Positions 47,720-59,430 of a stretch of DNA of 64,000 nucleotides are shown in pieces (within the stretch, counting starts at the first letter, position 1; each line of letters opens with the position of its first letter). Origin of the DNA: Camillea tinctor. Its lineage: Eukaryota > Ascomycota > Sordariomycetes > Xylariales > Xylariaceae. The stretch is from positions 124,001 to 188,000 of the forward strand of contig MU394087.1 in assembly GCA_022578605.1 (NCBI GenBank). The letters run 5' to 3'. Below the pieces are notes generated by a model, which saw nothing but the letters and a program-made list of their open reading frames with translations, searched no databases and was not told the origin of the DNA. The position numbers and the translations under genes were made by a program.

Positions 47720-48636
47720 CTAAGACCGCGGTATGTAATGATAGTGCTGGTGAGCCGGGCCCTGCTGCAGCTGCGGCTGGCGCTCCGACCCCTCGGCCGG
47801 CACATCGGGGTGGAACTCGCCCAGCTCGACGACATCGCCCACGGCGCGCAGGTGCGCGCGCAGGTCGAACGTCCCCACCGCCTCGCCCCCCACCAGCGCG
47901 ATCGCCGCCGCCGCCCGCCCCTCGTACCCCAGGTCCAGCGCGATGTTCGAGGGCAGCAGGTCCTGGCTGAAGAACAGCTGGTGCGCCCGCCGCGACACGA
48001 GCCACCACAGCTGCGCCAGGTGCATCGCCCCCGTCTGCCCGACTTGCGTCGCCCCCGCGTACTGCAGTCGCAGCGTGTCGCGCGATGCCCCGCCCCCGTA
48101 CGGGAGGTGCTCGAGCGCCGCGCGCACCGAGACGCAGTGCGCTGGGAGGGCCGCCCGGTGCGTCAGGCTGTATATGCTGTCCACGACGCAGTGGATGAAC
48201 TTCCAGAGATTCTGGTACTGGTCCTGGGTCAGGTGGCCTATTGTATGTTAGCTTCCTTTTCTTTTTTTTTCCCTTCCTTTGCTGCTGCTTCTTTCGACAG
48301 GTCCGGGGCAGGCTTCAAGCTAAAGCAAAGGAACCAATGCTTGTTCATACGAGCTGGAAAACTCCATAGTCGTGATGGGAGAGAAAGGGGGCTATACGTA
48401 CAAGCAAGTTGATCCATGATTCGTTTAACCTTACTCTCGGTTAACATCTCGACCGTGATTCCATTTTCTTTCTCCGACCTATAGTCGAATCGACGCATAT
48501 TTGAGTTGGTGAATTCCACGTCGACTATAGAATTAAACTCCAGTGGGCTATTGAGTGGAGCAGGGGCTAGTTGTCGCGGCATTAACGTTCTGTCTCCATT
48601 ACCCTTAGATGGCGACGACGAGGACGATGGTAACAT
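47720..48636 (-). CDS. Unidentified conserved-looking two-exon protein
   Basis: Exons complement(47720-48237, 48402-48636) give 250 residues. The 164-bp intron has GTACGT/ATAG borders and a GCTAAC branch point; it joins IMDQLAC to HLTQDQYQNLWKFIHCVVDS in frame. The N-terminal 30 residues are Ser/Pro-rich. The rest is mixed helical with ordered blocks (EFNSIVDVEFTNSNMRRFDY, VSVRAALEHLPYGGGASRD, LAQLWWLVSRRAHQLFFSQD, VGGEAVGTFDLRAHLRAVGD). No membrane helix, signal peptide or known motif. Exon 2 is strongly GC-rich while exon 1 is not, an odd contrast inside one gene. The C-terminus is Gln/His-rich. The large frame on the opposite strand is a shadow. Confidence 0.68.
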
Positions 48637-50822
48637 TTTAATAGAGTTGTATGTCCGCTATAGTCTTTGGATATATGTTCTAATAAGAATGGTAAACTTG
48701 CGCTTATGTCAACGAGAAGATATCAATCTAAGATGGTGTCAGTGCTATATCAAAATGGAGGATTAAGATGCTTTAATAAATCCCCTTGGGCAGACCTCAC
48801 TTTCATATGCAGGGTAGTAACTATTAGATTTCTTTACGTCTTCGAAAATACACTTCTCGTGTAATGCCGGCCTTAACTATTGCGTTACTTTCTTGTTGAC
48901 AGATGGATCAAGTAATACGGATACAGGACTTGGGGTTGCACTTGATCTCGGCTCACTTATTCCTCTGATTGTCTCATTTATAGTATCCCAAAAGTACAAC
49001 AGCTGATCAGATATAAGTTATTCTATGTATGAAAAAAAAAGATGTCGTGCTTAATGATCTGTTACTCATAACGGAGGTTTAGATCCTTATCCCGAAACAA
49101 AGACACCGGAATTATGTAGAAAGGAACCCAACTAGTCTATAATAATGATGTTGTCTGGTTCTTAACTGTGCATGTTGTAAAAGAAATCTTTTCAATAATA
49201 TTTTTCTTCTCCCTGGGAGGATTAACTTATGGTAGAGAATGAAACTGTATCCGGAGTTCGTCTCGGCCTCTCCTATCGCTAGATCGAAGTTGCATATGGG
49301 TCGTTCCCTCATCATGCTAGATCTAAACGTTGACCAACTACTCGTCTATTTTCGCGGCTAATGCGATGTCCTGTAGCCTATTTGTGTAAACATAAATTTG
49401 CGAGACCCGGTTTGAATGTTGGCCGGCTTCGCTAAAACACCACCGAGTCCTTTGTCGCCCCGAACATGCCAGCCAACTTCGGCACAAACACGCTATGTCA
49501 TCCACATCTCCATGTGATAAATGTTTTCATCGTAAAAGAAAAGTCGCCTACTTTCTATTCGAATATATAAGCTGCTTGTAATTATTAGCCACCTTTGACT
49601 AAACCTCAGATAATTATGTTAGGTTAGAGGATTGGCTGACTGTAGCCTTTCCAATCATAATACAACTATAATTAGATATACAGATATTTCAGGATAATCA
49701 TTTTGCTAAGGTTATCTTATAGTATAGGTTAACCTTTTCTGGAGCTCACCTCTTGTGCTCTAACCCTAACTATATTGTTCTAAATTTAGTCATATAAGTC
49801 CGAAGCCTCTACCTTCTATCTCCCAATTCATGCAACTCTTTACCCGCTATGTTAAGTTAGTGGGCATGAAAACTGAAACTGAAGTACCTAGGTACTTTCA
49901 CGAGAGACCAAACAAGTGTGTAGGTAATTAGTACCTTGTTGTACGAGGAACCCAGACTACAACTACATATGTCTCTGTTCCCTACCTGTGTACAGGAACT
50001 CTCTTTGTTCCTTCTTAACCCCTGGCAAGTAGTTAAAACCCCACGAAGGTGTGGGCCTTGAAGGCAAGAAAACAACCGATATACAAGAGCCCATTCAACA
50101 TGTATATGAGACACAATGACAATAGAAACATATATCAGCTGATATGATGCACGTCTTGTGATAGGCAATGAGGGGTCGTAAATGTGGCTAAACTTCTCGA
50201 AATATACAGCCTGGTCATGAAGTTGGTTGTCAACTGGTTGTATCGATACACATTACAGCCGTTAGTTTCACGAAAATATTTCCTGGTCGGTTGTAACTAG
50301 CTTAAGTCTTTTGAAGAGACGCGTAACAACGCTATTGCCTATTATATGAAAGGCTAGAAGCAGACATGTTATCACAGGTGGCCTAGCTAGATTTTAAGTT
50401 ATCACGACACTATTGTTATTGTACGGAGGATGCAGACCGACAACTCGTGAAACCGCTGTTTGTAGCTGAAAACTGAGACTTGAATTCGTCATAGACCAGG
50501 GATCCAGGGATTCATAAAATCATTGTTCTGTCTTTCAATGTACCGTTCTTGTCTATTATCATATAACGTAAGCTTACAGTGCTTCGAATCAATATGTCCA
50601 ATGATGGGTATAAGTTAGAACATACTTCAGTCATTTGCATCTATCTTGGATGGCACAAGGCCCTTCAACACTTACTCACCGCACTGCCACCACAGCTTTC
50701 TTTGGCTTCGAAACACTATTTGGAATCCGAGCACAAGCTACCTATTAAAGGACCTATTACCAAAGGCTATCCATCACCAAGTTGCCCCCATATAATTGAA
50801 GATTGATACTACTCAATCCAAT
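48637..50822. other. AT-rich gene desert
   Basis: No gene seen in 2.2 kb. Contains the perfect palindrome AAGTACCTAGGTACTT at 49882. The short frames are chance. Confidence 0.5.
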
Positions 50823-51062
50823 ATGGAATCTCCTAGTCTCTGCGAAGCAATAACTCGAGTCAGCACCAAGAAAAACAGTACCCACGCAGATGCAATTTTT
50901 CCATCACAGCCATTATGTCGAGAGAGAGTGCTAGGTTGGTGGTGCTGCGAGTGTAACGACGATAATTTTATCACTACATCTAACATATGCCCAAAGTGTC
51001 CACACTGGAAGTGCCCCTTTTGTGGATTTAAGGCGAGTGATAAGGACTATGGACTGGATTAG
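50823..51062 (+). CDS. Possible 79-residue zinc-ribbon miniprotein
   Basis: From the ATG at 50823 the frame gives an N-terminal disordered half and then WWCCECNDDNF, ICPKC, HWKCPFCGF. The CxxC, CxxC and CxxC spacing resembles short zinc ribbons, and I recall many tiny Pezizomycotina proteins with a similar WxCxxC...CxxC...CxxC plan, none with a known job. It lies in an AT-rich desert with no close neighbour. No intron is needed. It may be an expressed small gene or a remnant. Confidence 0.5.
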   Translation: MESPSLCEAITRVSTKKNSTHADAIFPSQPLCRERVLGWWCCECNDDNFITTSNICPKCPHWKCPFCGFKASDKDYGLD

Positions 51063-54000
51063 GGAAGTTCATGGGACATTTTCAGATGCAGACGAGCACG
51101 GATATTGACCAGTACGCTTACCACACGACGCTCCTTTTCCTCGAGGGAAACGACTGGCAGTATCATGAACTAGAAACGAGTCACTTGGAGGATATGACGC
51201 TTTAGGACGAAGCCTAACTGAAAGATGGATATTGCCAGGAGAATAGACGGACCGGAGGGCATCCGGCAGGACACAGCTTGCCTTCTTGTAAAATAATACC
51301 AATCCACCCCCACGTTCAGCCATAAATTGCTTTGTGAATTTCATATCAACACGGAGGTCCCGCTGCCACGTGCGTTTATTTCGCTTTTTTTTCGCGCTGT
51401 GGCTTGCTTTTTCATATGGACCTTTTCGACTAATGATCGTGTAATGAAAGCCGTACGTTTGGCATCATACAAGGCCGAAAACCAGTGGTTATAAAGGCAG
51501 TACGGGCTGCTTTCTTTTTATTATGAAAGCCTATGCTTTCAAATAGTCTTTGGTGACTTACCGATCTGGCCGTCGACCTGTTACTCTAGCGGGCTTCGTG
51601 ATCCCTTTTTACCCCTCTACTGTGTCGGCAAATTGGCGAAGCAGCGTTGCGGGCTCCTCAAAGCGGTAATATTAAGTAGGTAGGCGGGTAGGCGAGTAGG
51701 TTAGCTAGTAGAAAAAAAAAGAAGGTTTCCCGGTATTACAGGTTATTGTAGTCTGAATCTTCCGCACAATAGCATCATGATGATCTAAGTTCTTGTTTGG
51801 TCCCCCACGACTGGTATAAATGGGTATGAGCACCCTGAGCCTTTGATAGAAGACTTTCCAGTCCTGATAGGGCTTATCATCCCTCACACGATTAGCAACG
51901 GTAAATCTATTAACTTTAATATTTATATTAATAAGATATGAAGCCCCTGAAACCATGCCCGGAAAGCACTTCACATCCCCTGTTATGACGTCTTTGATGG
52001 TAATAGGAATTGTTACAGGGTTTGAGCTTAGTAAATTCCCTCGCATCATTAACCCTTTATAACGGCTATGCTCGGCTTGTTTCTCTGCAATCAAACCAGG
52101 GATGACCATCAGCCCAACAGTAAATGCTTGCTATCGTCCGTATTTATCACCTTGGAGTGGTCTCCCTTACTCACTTGACGGGAAACGAACCTAGTCGAGA
52201 CGTTAGGACTGTATATTCATCATACGTCATACATAAATAGGAAAAAATAAGTAATGGACTGAACCCCCACGATTCAACATCTACAACACGTGGCACATCA
52301 CGAGACTATGCTACATGTTAGGGCTCTGCAACAATGAACTTGAATTAAGGCCAGAGTTTCAACTCGACAGGATAATATTATATAAGCTCTTTCTGATAGT
52401 ATCTAGACCCTGATCGATCCTGCACGTGGGCATACATAATCCCCAAGCGTAGGTTATGTGTGGTGCGGCTATACCTATTTTTAGAGATGGACGTCGATTC
52501 ACAAATGTAGAAGAGCAGGACAGCAGCCCTATGGATATAGGGGACCAGCCGTCTTTTCGTGCACGCTCTCTGTGAGGGATATCCGGGGTTATGGAAGAGT
52601 TATCCACTTTCCATACCACACCAGAATACGGGGTAGCTAAACCTAGTTGCTTTGGAAGCCATCTGATATGATCTAGGTAGGTAGTGAAGCTTAAGGGCGG
52701 AGTTACGAACATCAAACGGAATACGCGGGCACGTTCCAATGGCACTTATTGGAGCGGCCTAATTGATGAACCGAATATACGAGTAGAACCTATGGCATAT
52801 AGGTAAGTTCGGTCAGGACTCGCATTTAATTCGGCATTGATCAGGGTGTTGTTGTTGTATTGTGCTTCAAATGATTTTTTGGATCAGTCGAGGCTCCGGG
52901 CTGGGCAAGACTCCTAAGGGGTGTAACATAAGAGATAGTTACATGTAAACTATACACCATACATATATACCACGTTGCTAGGAAATTATGTATGTCATCA
53001 TCCTTGTGTGCTAGTCTTACAACTCATACACTTACCTAGGTATTATCCGCAAACGGTATCAAGTCTTATTCATTAGGTAATTAACACCGAGAAAGGGGGT
53101 CTTTATATCCAATATCTTCGTGATTACATATACCATTTAGTTTAGAGGCTTAGCCTTCTTTCTGTTCCTTACTAATGATAACCAATGGCAAACTCTTATA
53201 CTAGCCAGGAACAGGTAGTATGCATATCTACCGATGGTAAGTTGGAGATTCTTTACCACTGATTTGCTGCAGGACAAACCTGGTACCTTAGGTGCCTGGC
53301 TCGATATTGGGTTACTTCACTCTCGTGCATACAAGCTATCTCATAGCACAGGATATTCTAAACTGACTAAAGAATTCAAACCTATTGGCCGATTCAATAA
53401 AAGAGTGCTGTGCCGATTGGAACTATAGAGTAGTTTGTACTATAATCAGGCTGATCAAGTCAAGATGTAGTTTATTCTATGACATCAAGATACTATATCA
53501 CGCATCGCAGAAGTTCCATAGGTTAAGTTAGTCTGATTAGTCTAACGTTACGGACTAGGTTCCGGAAACCAAACAGCACAACAACTAACTCAAAACGTAG
53601 GACTGAGGAACCCGACCCGGATGGTCGCGATATTGCTAGCACCGGTAATTACGGAACATCGCCTTGAGTGAAACCCCGATTACAGAGCGCCGACTCTGGA
53701 CTACACCAGGAGCTACATACCCTAAACAACGGGTCCGGCAGATCAAAGCTTGTTTTCCTATAAGTTGCCCGATGACTAAGCGGTACCAAGTTATAGAGAT
53801 GTTGTCAAAGGGGGCTGAATGTAGTTTCGGCAAGGATGGACCCGCTTAACCCAGTGTAGTAGTAGTGTATAATGTATATCAGATGCAGGGGTCTTCTCTC
53901 CAATGTAGCCTCTTATATATATAAAAAAGATGATGCCGACTACATTGGTATTATTCGGATCATCATGGCCTGAATCCTCTAAGTTATTTACATACTTCAC

Positions 54001-54096
54001 TCTCTCTCTCTCAAATATTTAAACCATTCTATCACACACATCTGCGGCTTCTTTGACTTCCCCTGGCGCACAAACTACATATATATAATCAGGACA
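51063..54096. other. AT-rich region with two orphan minus-strand frames
   Basis: No confident gene apart from the frame listed separately at 51705-52109 and a 128-codon frame at 52359-52745 (minus), which may be a second piece of the same decayed gene. TACCTAGGTA occurs at 53033. The last 100 bases are the P450 promoter, with a TC dinucleotide run near 54001. Confidence 0.45.
51705..52109 (-). pseudogene. Orphan 134-codon frame, possible gene remnant
   Basis: Starts with a true ATG and reads MVIPGLIAEKQAEHSRYKG, followed by a block with KDVITGDVKCFPGMVSGASY and later PYQDWKVFYQRLRVLIPIY. The amino-acid composition looks like protein, and codon use is AT-rich. I recognise no family. It runs into an A-rich tract at its 3' end (FFFY), which suggests the real C-terminus is lost. 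A stop lies seven codons upstream of the ATG, so any earlier exon must be spliced on. It could be a remnant or a young gene. Confidence 0.3.
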
Positions 54097-55863
54097 ATGT
54101 CCCAGGCTATTATTTTATTAGCGGTCGGTGCAGGTTGCTTTGTAGTTCTCCGGATTATACTTTTTGTAATTCGAAGCCTAGCTTCTCCTTTGAGGGCTGT
54201 TGGGGGGCCTTTCCTTGCGCGGTTCACAGATCTTTGGTATGTCCGCAAGCTATCTGAAGGCGAGTTCGAGAAGGTCAATAAGGAACTACACGAGAAATAT
54301 GGTAAGTTGATCTTTGATTCAGTATATAGCTAGCTATAATACGTGCTAACTCCATAATAGGCTCGGTAGTTCGATACGGGCCGAACCGGTATACCATCAA
54401 TGATCCGGATGCCGTCAAGCTCATCTACGGCCATGGAACCGAGTTCCCCAAGTCGACGTGGTTCTACGCCTGGAGCAACCCTCCCGACTGGAACCTGTTC
54501 GCTGAGCTGAACCCCCATGCCCACGGGCATTATCGCAGACAGTATCAGAGTACTTATAGCATGTCAGCACTCGTAGAATATGAACCCTACGTGGATGAGT
54601 GCATAGACATCTACACGCAACGACTATCAGAGCTTTCTAACAGCGGTATCATGGCAAACATGGGCCACTGGATGCAGTGCTACGCATTTGACGTGATTGG
54701 ATGTATCACCTACTCAAAGCGATTCGGGTTCCTGGACCAGGGCAAGGATATCAAGGGAATCATCGGGGCCCTGGAAAAGCTCCTTGTCTACGCGACGATG
54801 GTTGGCGTGTATCCTTCCTTCCACCGGGTTCTGCTCCGATTAAACGAGCTTATTGCCAAGGGTACTGAGTCTGCTGGTGTCAACTACGTGCTAGACTACA
54901 CGAAGAACCTGATAACGGAGAACCAGGCCACCCCGAAGGTCATAGACGACGAGAAAAGGGGGGTTTTGGTGGGAGCAAAGGACTTCCTCTCCAAGTTCGT
55001 CGAGAAGCACACCAAGGACCCCAACTCCTTCACGAGGTACCACATCCTACAGGGCTGCGCCAACAACATGATCGCCGGGTCGGACACGACCGCCATCTCG
55101 CTGTCTAGTATCCTATACCACCTGCTAAAGTACCCAGAGACCCTCGCCAAGCTGCGTGAGGAGATCTCGACGTTCCAGGAAGCAGGCAAGGTCTCGTACC
55201 CGTACATCAAGTTCAAGGAGGCCCAGGAGATGCCTTATCTGCAAGCCGTTATCAAGGAGGCCCTTCGTCTCCACCCCGCCACGGGTCTGCCCATCGAGCG
55301 AGTCGTGCCGGCTGGCGGCGCTACCATTAGCGGGAAGTTTTTCCCCGAGGGTGTAAGTACCATAATACTAATCGATGAGCACATGTTTTGATGTCCCGTA
55401 TCTAACCCTTTTCCTGTCCAGACTATCGTGGGTGTGAACACGTGGATCGAGCACCGAAACACCCTTATCTGGGGCGAGGACGCGAACGAGTTCCGACCTG
55501 AGAGGTGGCTATCTGACGATTCCGAGAAGATTTCTGTCATGAATAGACATTGGATGCCCGTAAGTTCTCTTTTTCTCTCGACTTTCTCCTGAAAAACATG
55601 TCTCCCCTTAAACCCCCCCCCCCCCGGAACATCCCTTTCTAACATATTTTGTCTCGTAGTTTGGCCTCGGTTCTCGCACCTGTATCGGCCGGCACATCGC
55701 GCACCTCGAAATCTCTAAAGCGATCCCCCGCCTCGTCCGCGACTTCGACTTCGAGCTGTCCGAGGAGCTGTCCAAGAAGGACGCCTCGTGGTCGTGTTCC
55801 ACCTTCTGGTTCGTCAAGCCGAGGAACTTCCTAGTTTATGTCAGGAATCGGAGTGGTCTGTAA
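54097..55863 (+). CDS. Cytochrome P450, pisatin demethylase / benzoate hydroxylase-like
   Basis: Four exons (54097-54301, 54361-55352, 55422-55559, 55660-55863) give 512 residues. A membrane anchor (about residues 4-27) is followed by the lead-in LHEKYGSVVRYGPNRYTI, typical of the CYP group around pisatin demethylase. Motifs: I-helix AGSDTT, K-helix KEALRLHPATGLPIERVVP, PERF region FRPERW, heme loop FGLGSRTCIG with the proximal Cys, split from the rest by intron 3. Introns are 59, 69 and 100 bp with GTAAGT donors; intron 3 contains a run of about 12 C. Relatives oxidise aromatic plant defence compounds or are part of metabolite pathways. There are no cluster genes beside it, only AT-rich desert on both sides. 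Confidence 0.93.
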
Positions 55864-56389
55864 GCCAGGCTCCTGAGAAGCACAACCTTGGATTTGTGCC
55901 CAGAAAGGTCTCGAATTTGCCATTTCACCATATCTGCTTTTGATACGAACATTAGCCTCTTAGGGAAAGTGTTTTCCTTGGAGTATGTCTAACTTCATGT
56001 CTTGAAATAGGGTACTTAGAGAAAGGACTCAGGAGAAAGTCTGACTGGTGGTGAGGTAGTGAGCAGCTAACACGCATGTGTGGGCATATAGTGCCGGGGG
56101 AGGGTGTTGAAGATATTTGTAAGAAGGGGCAATTTTACTTGGGACGCTTAAGAATTCTATTCTTGTATATTTTTATCATCATATGGGTAGCGATCATATA
56201 GTCGAGTGGCAGAATGAAATGATTGAACACAGTTTACACTATCTACGGGATCTATAGTATTTATGAGAATAAACTACGCTTCGTGATATAACAAACCTTG
56301 CAACTGATGTATTCCTCATCAATTCTATCTACCTTAGTATCTTTCTATCACCTATCTCACTAATCCGTAGAGCAGTTGGTAGTTACTCC

Positions 56390-57960
56390 GCGCCCGGGTA
56401 CTTCGCCGATTCGGGCTCTCCGTCCTTCGTATATCATATACTTTCGAACATGGGATGTTATGTAGGGTTATATTATGGGGTGTATGAATCTTCCCATAGC
56501 CCCTATGTAATTATATATAGTATCAGCGTGGGAGGGGTCGTCCTCTTTCCTAGCCTCTCTCTTTCTAGAGCCATTTCCGCCAAATAGTATGAACATGACC
56601 ATCTCTAGATTTTAGATTCAACGTGGAGTCCCGTCATACGTGGACACTGCCAAGGCTTGTTAGTGAATATGATACCCTGTTTCGGATACACCTGTATTGG
56701 TCATGCTTATGAATGCATGGATAAACCAACTTGCATAATGGAATAGATGCCTCAGGCCAAAATGTATGTGTATAAATAGGAGCATTATTCTCGACATGGG
56801 ATCCAGGAGAACTTAGAACCTTAAGACTCCTTGAGACCATAAGAGAATTATTAGTTGAATATGAATCCATTATTCCAAGCTATAACCCCTTGTCACAGTC
56901 CCCTCCTCTTCTGATTCCATTGTCCAGAAATATAAATATATAGTACCATCATGGGGTGCCGCAGTATTCGTATTGTTAGGCTATGCTGTTGAGTTAGCTC
57001 GTACAATAATCCATATTTTACAGGAGTCCTAACCTCAACACGGGGGACCATTATGACGGGCATGTAAACCCACGGACCGGGACCAAGTAAAGAACCAACA
57101 CGCGAAATGATATCAGGTGGAAGGCTCATACCTGAACTAAGATCAGGTGGATGGTGAAGGAGTGCAGTGAGAAAAGTTGCAACACGGACAGTTTGACTTT
57201 GGTCGTATTGTATATGCTGGCATGGTCTATTCCCAACCAACCCGGGACAATTCCTCGTACTTATCGGTATACCTTGGAGACCACATTGGTTACTATAGTA
57301 TCGATTGATCAGCTACTATTCCATCTCAGAAAGGTGAATACAGGCGGATAAAGAGAATCAATCAACGCCGAGTCCTCAACTGAGTCCCCATGTTGGTTTA
57401 GGGGTCAGGATGTTAACATCGGGACTTAGTATTGTCTAGATATACCCCTTAATATTATTAAAGAAAACCTACCATCTCCAACTAGTTGGTCGGGGGGGTA
57501 AAATATAATGGATCGTCCATATCTGGGGGTAATTTATCGTCAATATCTGGGGGTGATTTATCGTCAATATCTGGGGGTGATTTATCGTCAATATCCGGGG
57601 GTGATTTATCGTCAATATCCGGGGGTAATTTATCGTCAATATCCGGGGGTAATTTATCGTGAATATAGGATGGCCGTTCCATGCCATAGCTGGTTAGGTT
57701 TGTTGGGTGCACTGAGGTGTTCTACCAAGTCTGTTTATGGCTGCACCTGAATAAAAAATAAAATACTAAAAGAGGGAGAGAAAAGCAAACTTAACTTAAA
57801 GGTAGCAAGGACTTGTATAAATAAACATGTCCTTACAAAGCTCCATGCCATGTATTTTCTAGTCTCGTGAGCTAACAAAAGTGTCTTCGATGACCAACAT
57901 AACAAGACATAAGGTTGCACATGTATGACTCTCGAAGGCAAGGGGCTGTTACCGGAAAGA
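56390..57960. repeat. Diverged duplication, copy A (contains the minisatellite)
   Basis: Blocks here recur in the same order in copy B about 1.7-2.0 kb downstream. Examples by eye: AATCAATCAA...GAGTCCT..ACTGAG, TATTGTCTAG.TATA, AAGAAAACCTACCA.CTCCAA and GTGTCTTCGATGACC. Many mismatches are C/T or G/A changes, as repeat-induced point mutation would leave. No intact coding sequence remains. Confidence 0.55.
57514..57667. repeat. 24-bp minisatellite, six full units plus a partial one
   Basis: Units start at 57514, 57538, 57562, 57586, 57610 and 57634; a partial copy follows from 57658. Two positions vary: TCTGGG in units 1-3 and TCCGGG in 4-6; GTAAT in 1, 5, 6 and GTGAT in 2-4. Because 24 is a multiple of three, open frames run through the array on both strands: plus from the ATG at 57508 (repeat YRQYLGVI) and minus from the ATG at 57682 (repeat DKSPPDID). 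Confidence 0.95.
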
Positions 57961-58389
57961 ATAAACCACGGGGTCGTTTACCCTCCAGTTACAATTTTGT
58001 TTTTCCGGGTGGCGGAAATCTTTACGATTAGAGAAACAGAGCGAAAATGTAAATGCTAGGTGACTCGTGACAAAATCGTTCCGTACATTCGTAATGATTC
58101 GTTTATACACCACACTCCCTACTCTTTCCCAAGTTTGTCATATAAATTATACGATAGATTACTCAAGACAACCCCCCTTACTACAGAGGTATTTAATACC
58201 AGCTACAAAGCCAATAGTTTTGACCGGTTTTCTAATGGTCAGCTTGGGGATTTCTAAACACACACATACACACATACACACTTAGGGAATTCTGGATTAG
58301 ATTCCATCTACGTCAATAGTATAATTATGTCACTTAATTTTGTAGTCCGTGAAGCAATATGTAGTTATTTCATGCTAATGCATTTTATT

Positions 58390-59430
58390 GGGTCAAACTC
58401 TCCTTCCCTCGAATATTCTATATTATCGAGCATCGTATATTATATACGTGTATGAGATGTATGGGACCTCACATAGGCCCATATGATTAAAAATAGCAAC
58501 CATCTAGGAGATGTCCTGTTTTTCCCTTTTCTCTATTTTCGATTTCAACTTGTTCCACTTCTCCTTCCCTCAAGGGAGACAAATGTGTAGCCCCTTCTTG
58601 AGCATTAACGGGGTGCAGCGCAGTCTGGACAGTCATACTATGTGCTAGTTAGTTAACCAGTGTAGTAATTCATGTGTTATAGGAATACTGACTAGAGATA
58701 ATCCGGGTCTTTTAGGAGTAGCGACTAGAGGAAGGATAGTATGTACAGATATTATGCGAACAGATAGACTAGGAACAGGTCGACAGTCCATAGTACTGCG
58801 AATAAGTTGGTGGTAACTTCAAGTAAGTAGGCCTACTACTAGTCCTTAGTATAACATAGGCATTGGTCGCATCGCTTATGCTGGCATCGTCGAGTCGCAT
58901 AATTTGCTTGACAAGTAGGGATATCCATTGGGTAGCCTTTCATGCCACAATCGCAGCTATATTAGGTATCAGTTTATAAGTTATTATTCTATTTCAATCA
59001 GGTGAATATATGCTGAAAAAAGGCATCAATCAAACTCAGTCCTTGACTAAGTTTGCGAACGTTAGCCTAAGGATTAAAATGTTGATATCAGGGCTGGTTA
59101 TTGTCTAGGTATATTTTTTTAAGATTGTTGAAGAAAACCTACCAATTCCAATACTCTTCTTTCTCCATGTTGTTTTTTTCGTTTTCTTGGAAATACTGGG
59201 GCATTTCGGTAAGCTTGGTTGCGGTTGCGTCTTAAATGAAAAGAGAGGAGAAGAGAAAGGCAGATTCAACTCAAGGCTTATATACCCTAGATAAATCTAT
59301 CCCACAGTATCTCGTCGCTACATATTTCCTTGTTGCATGTGCTATTAGAAGCGTCTTCGATACCCGGCGTGGCAAGATGTGGGTTACACAAGTGTTGCTC
59401 GAAGACAGGAATAGAAAGAAAAAACTAGAG
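58390..59430. repeat. Diverged duplication, copy B (lacks the minisatellite)
   Basis: Same-order matches to copy A, for example AATCAATCAA...CAGTCCTTGACTAAG, TATTGTCTAGGTATA, GAAGAAAACCTACCAATTCCAA (short blocks) and GCGTCTTCGATACCC. It lacks the 24-bp array that follows the third block in copy A and is shorter overall. Boundaries are approximate. Confidence 0.5.

Noticed and set aside
47537..48412. 291-codon plus-strand frame
   Set aside because: Antisense to the GC-rich exon of the unidentified gene and across its intron; Arg/Pro/His-rich shadow.
8593..55863. Secondary-metabolite gene cluster around the two P450s
   Set aside because: They are about 44 kb apart with housekeeping genes between, and no synthase, transporter pair or pathway regulator is present.
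57514..57667. CRISPR-like array
   Set aside because: The units are contiguous with no spacers and the genome is fungal; it is a minisatellite.
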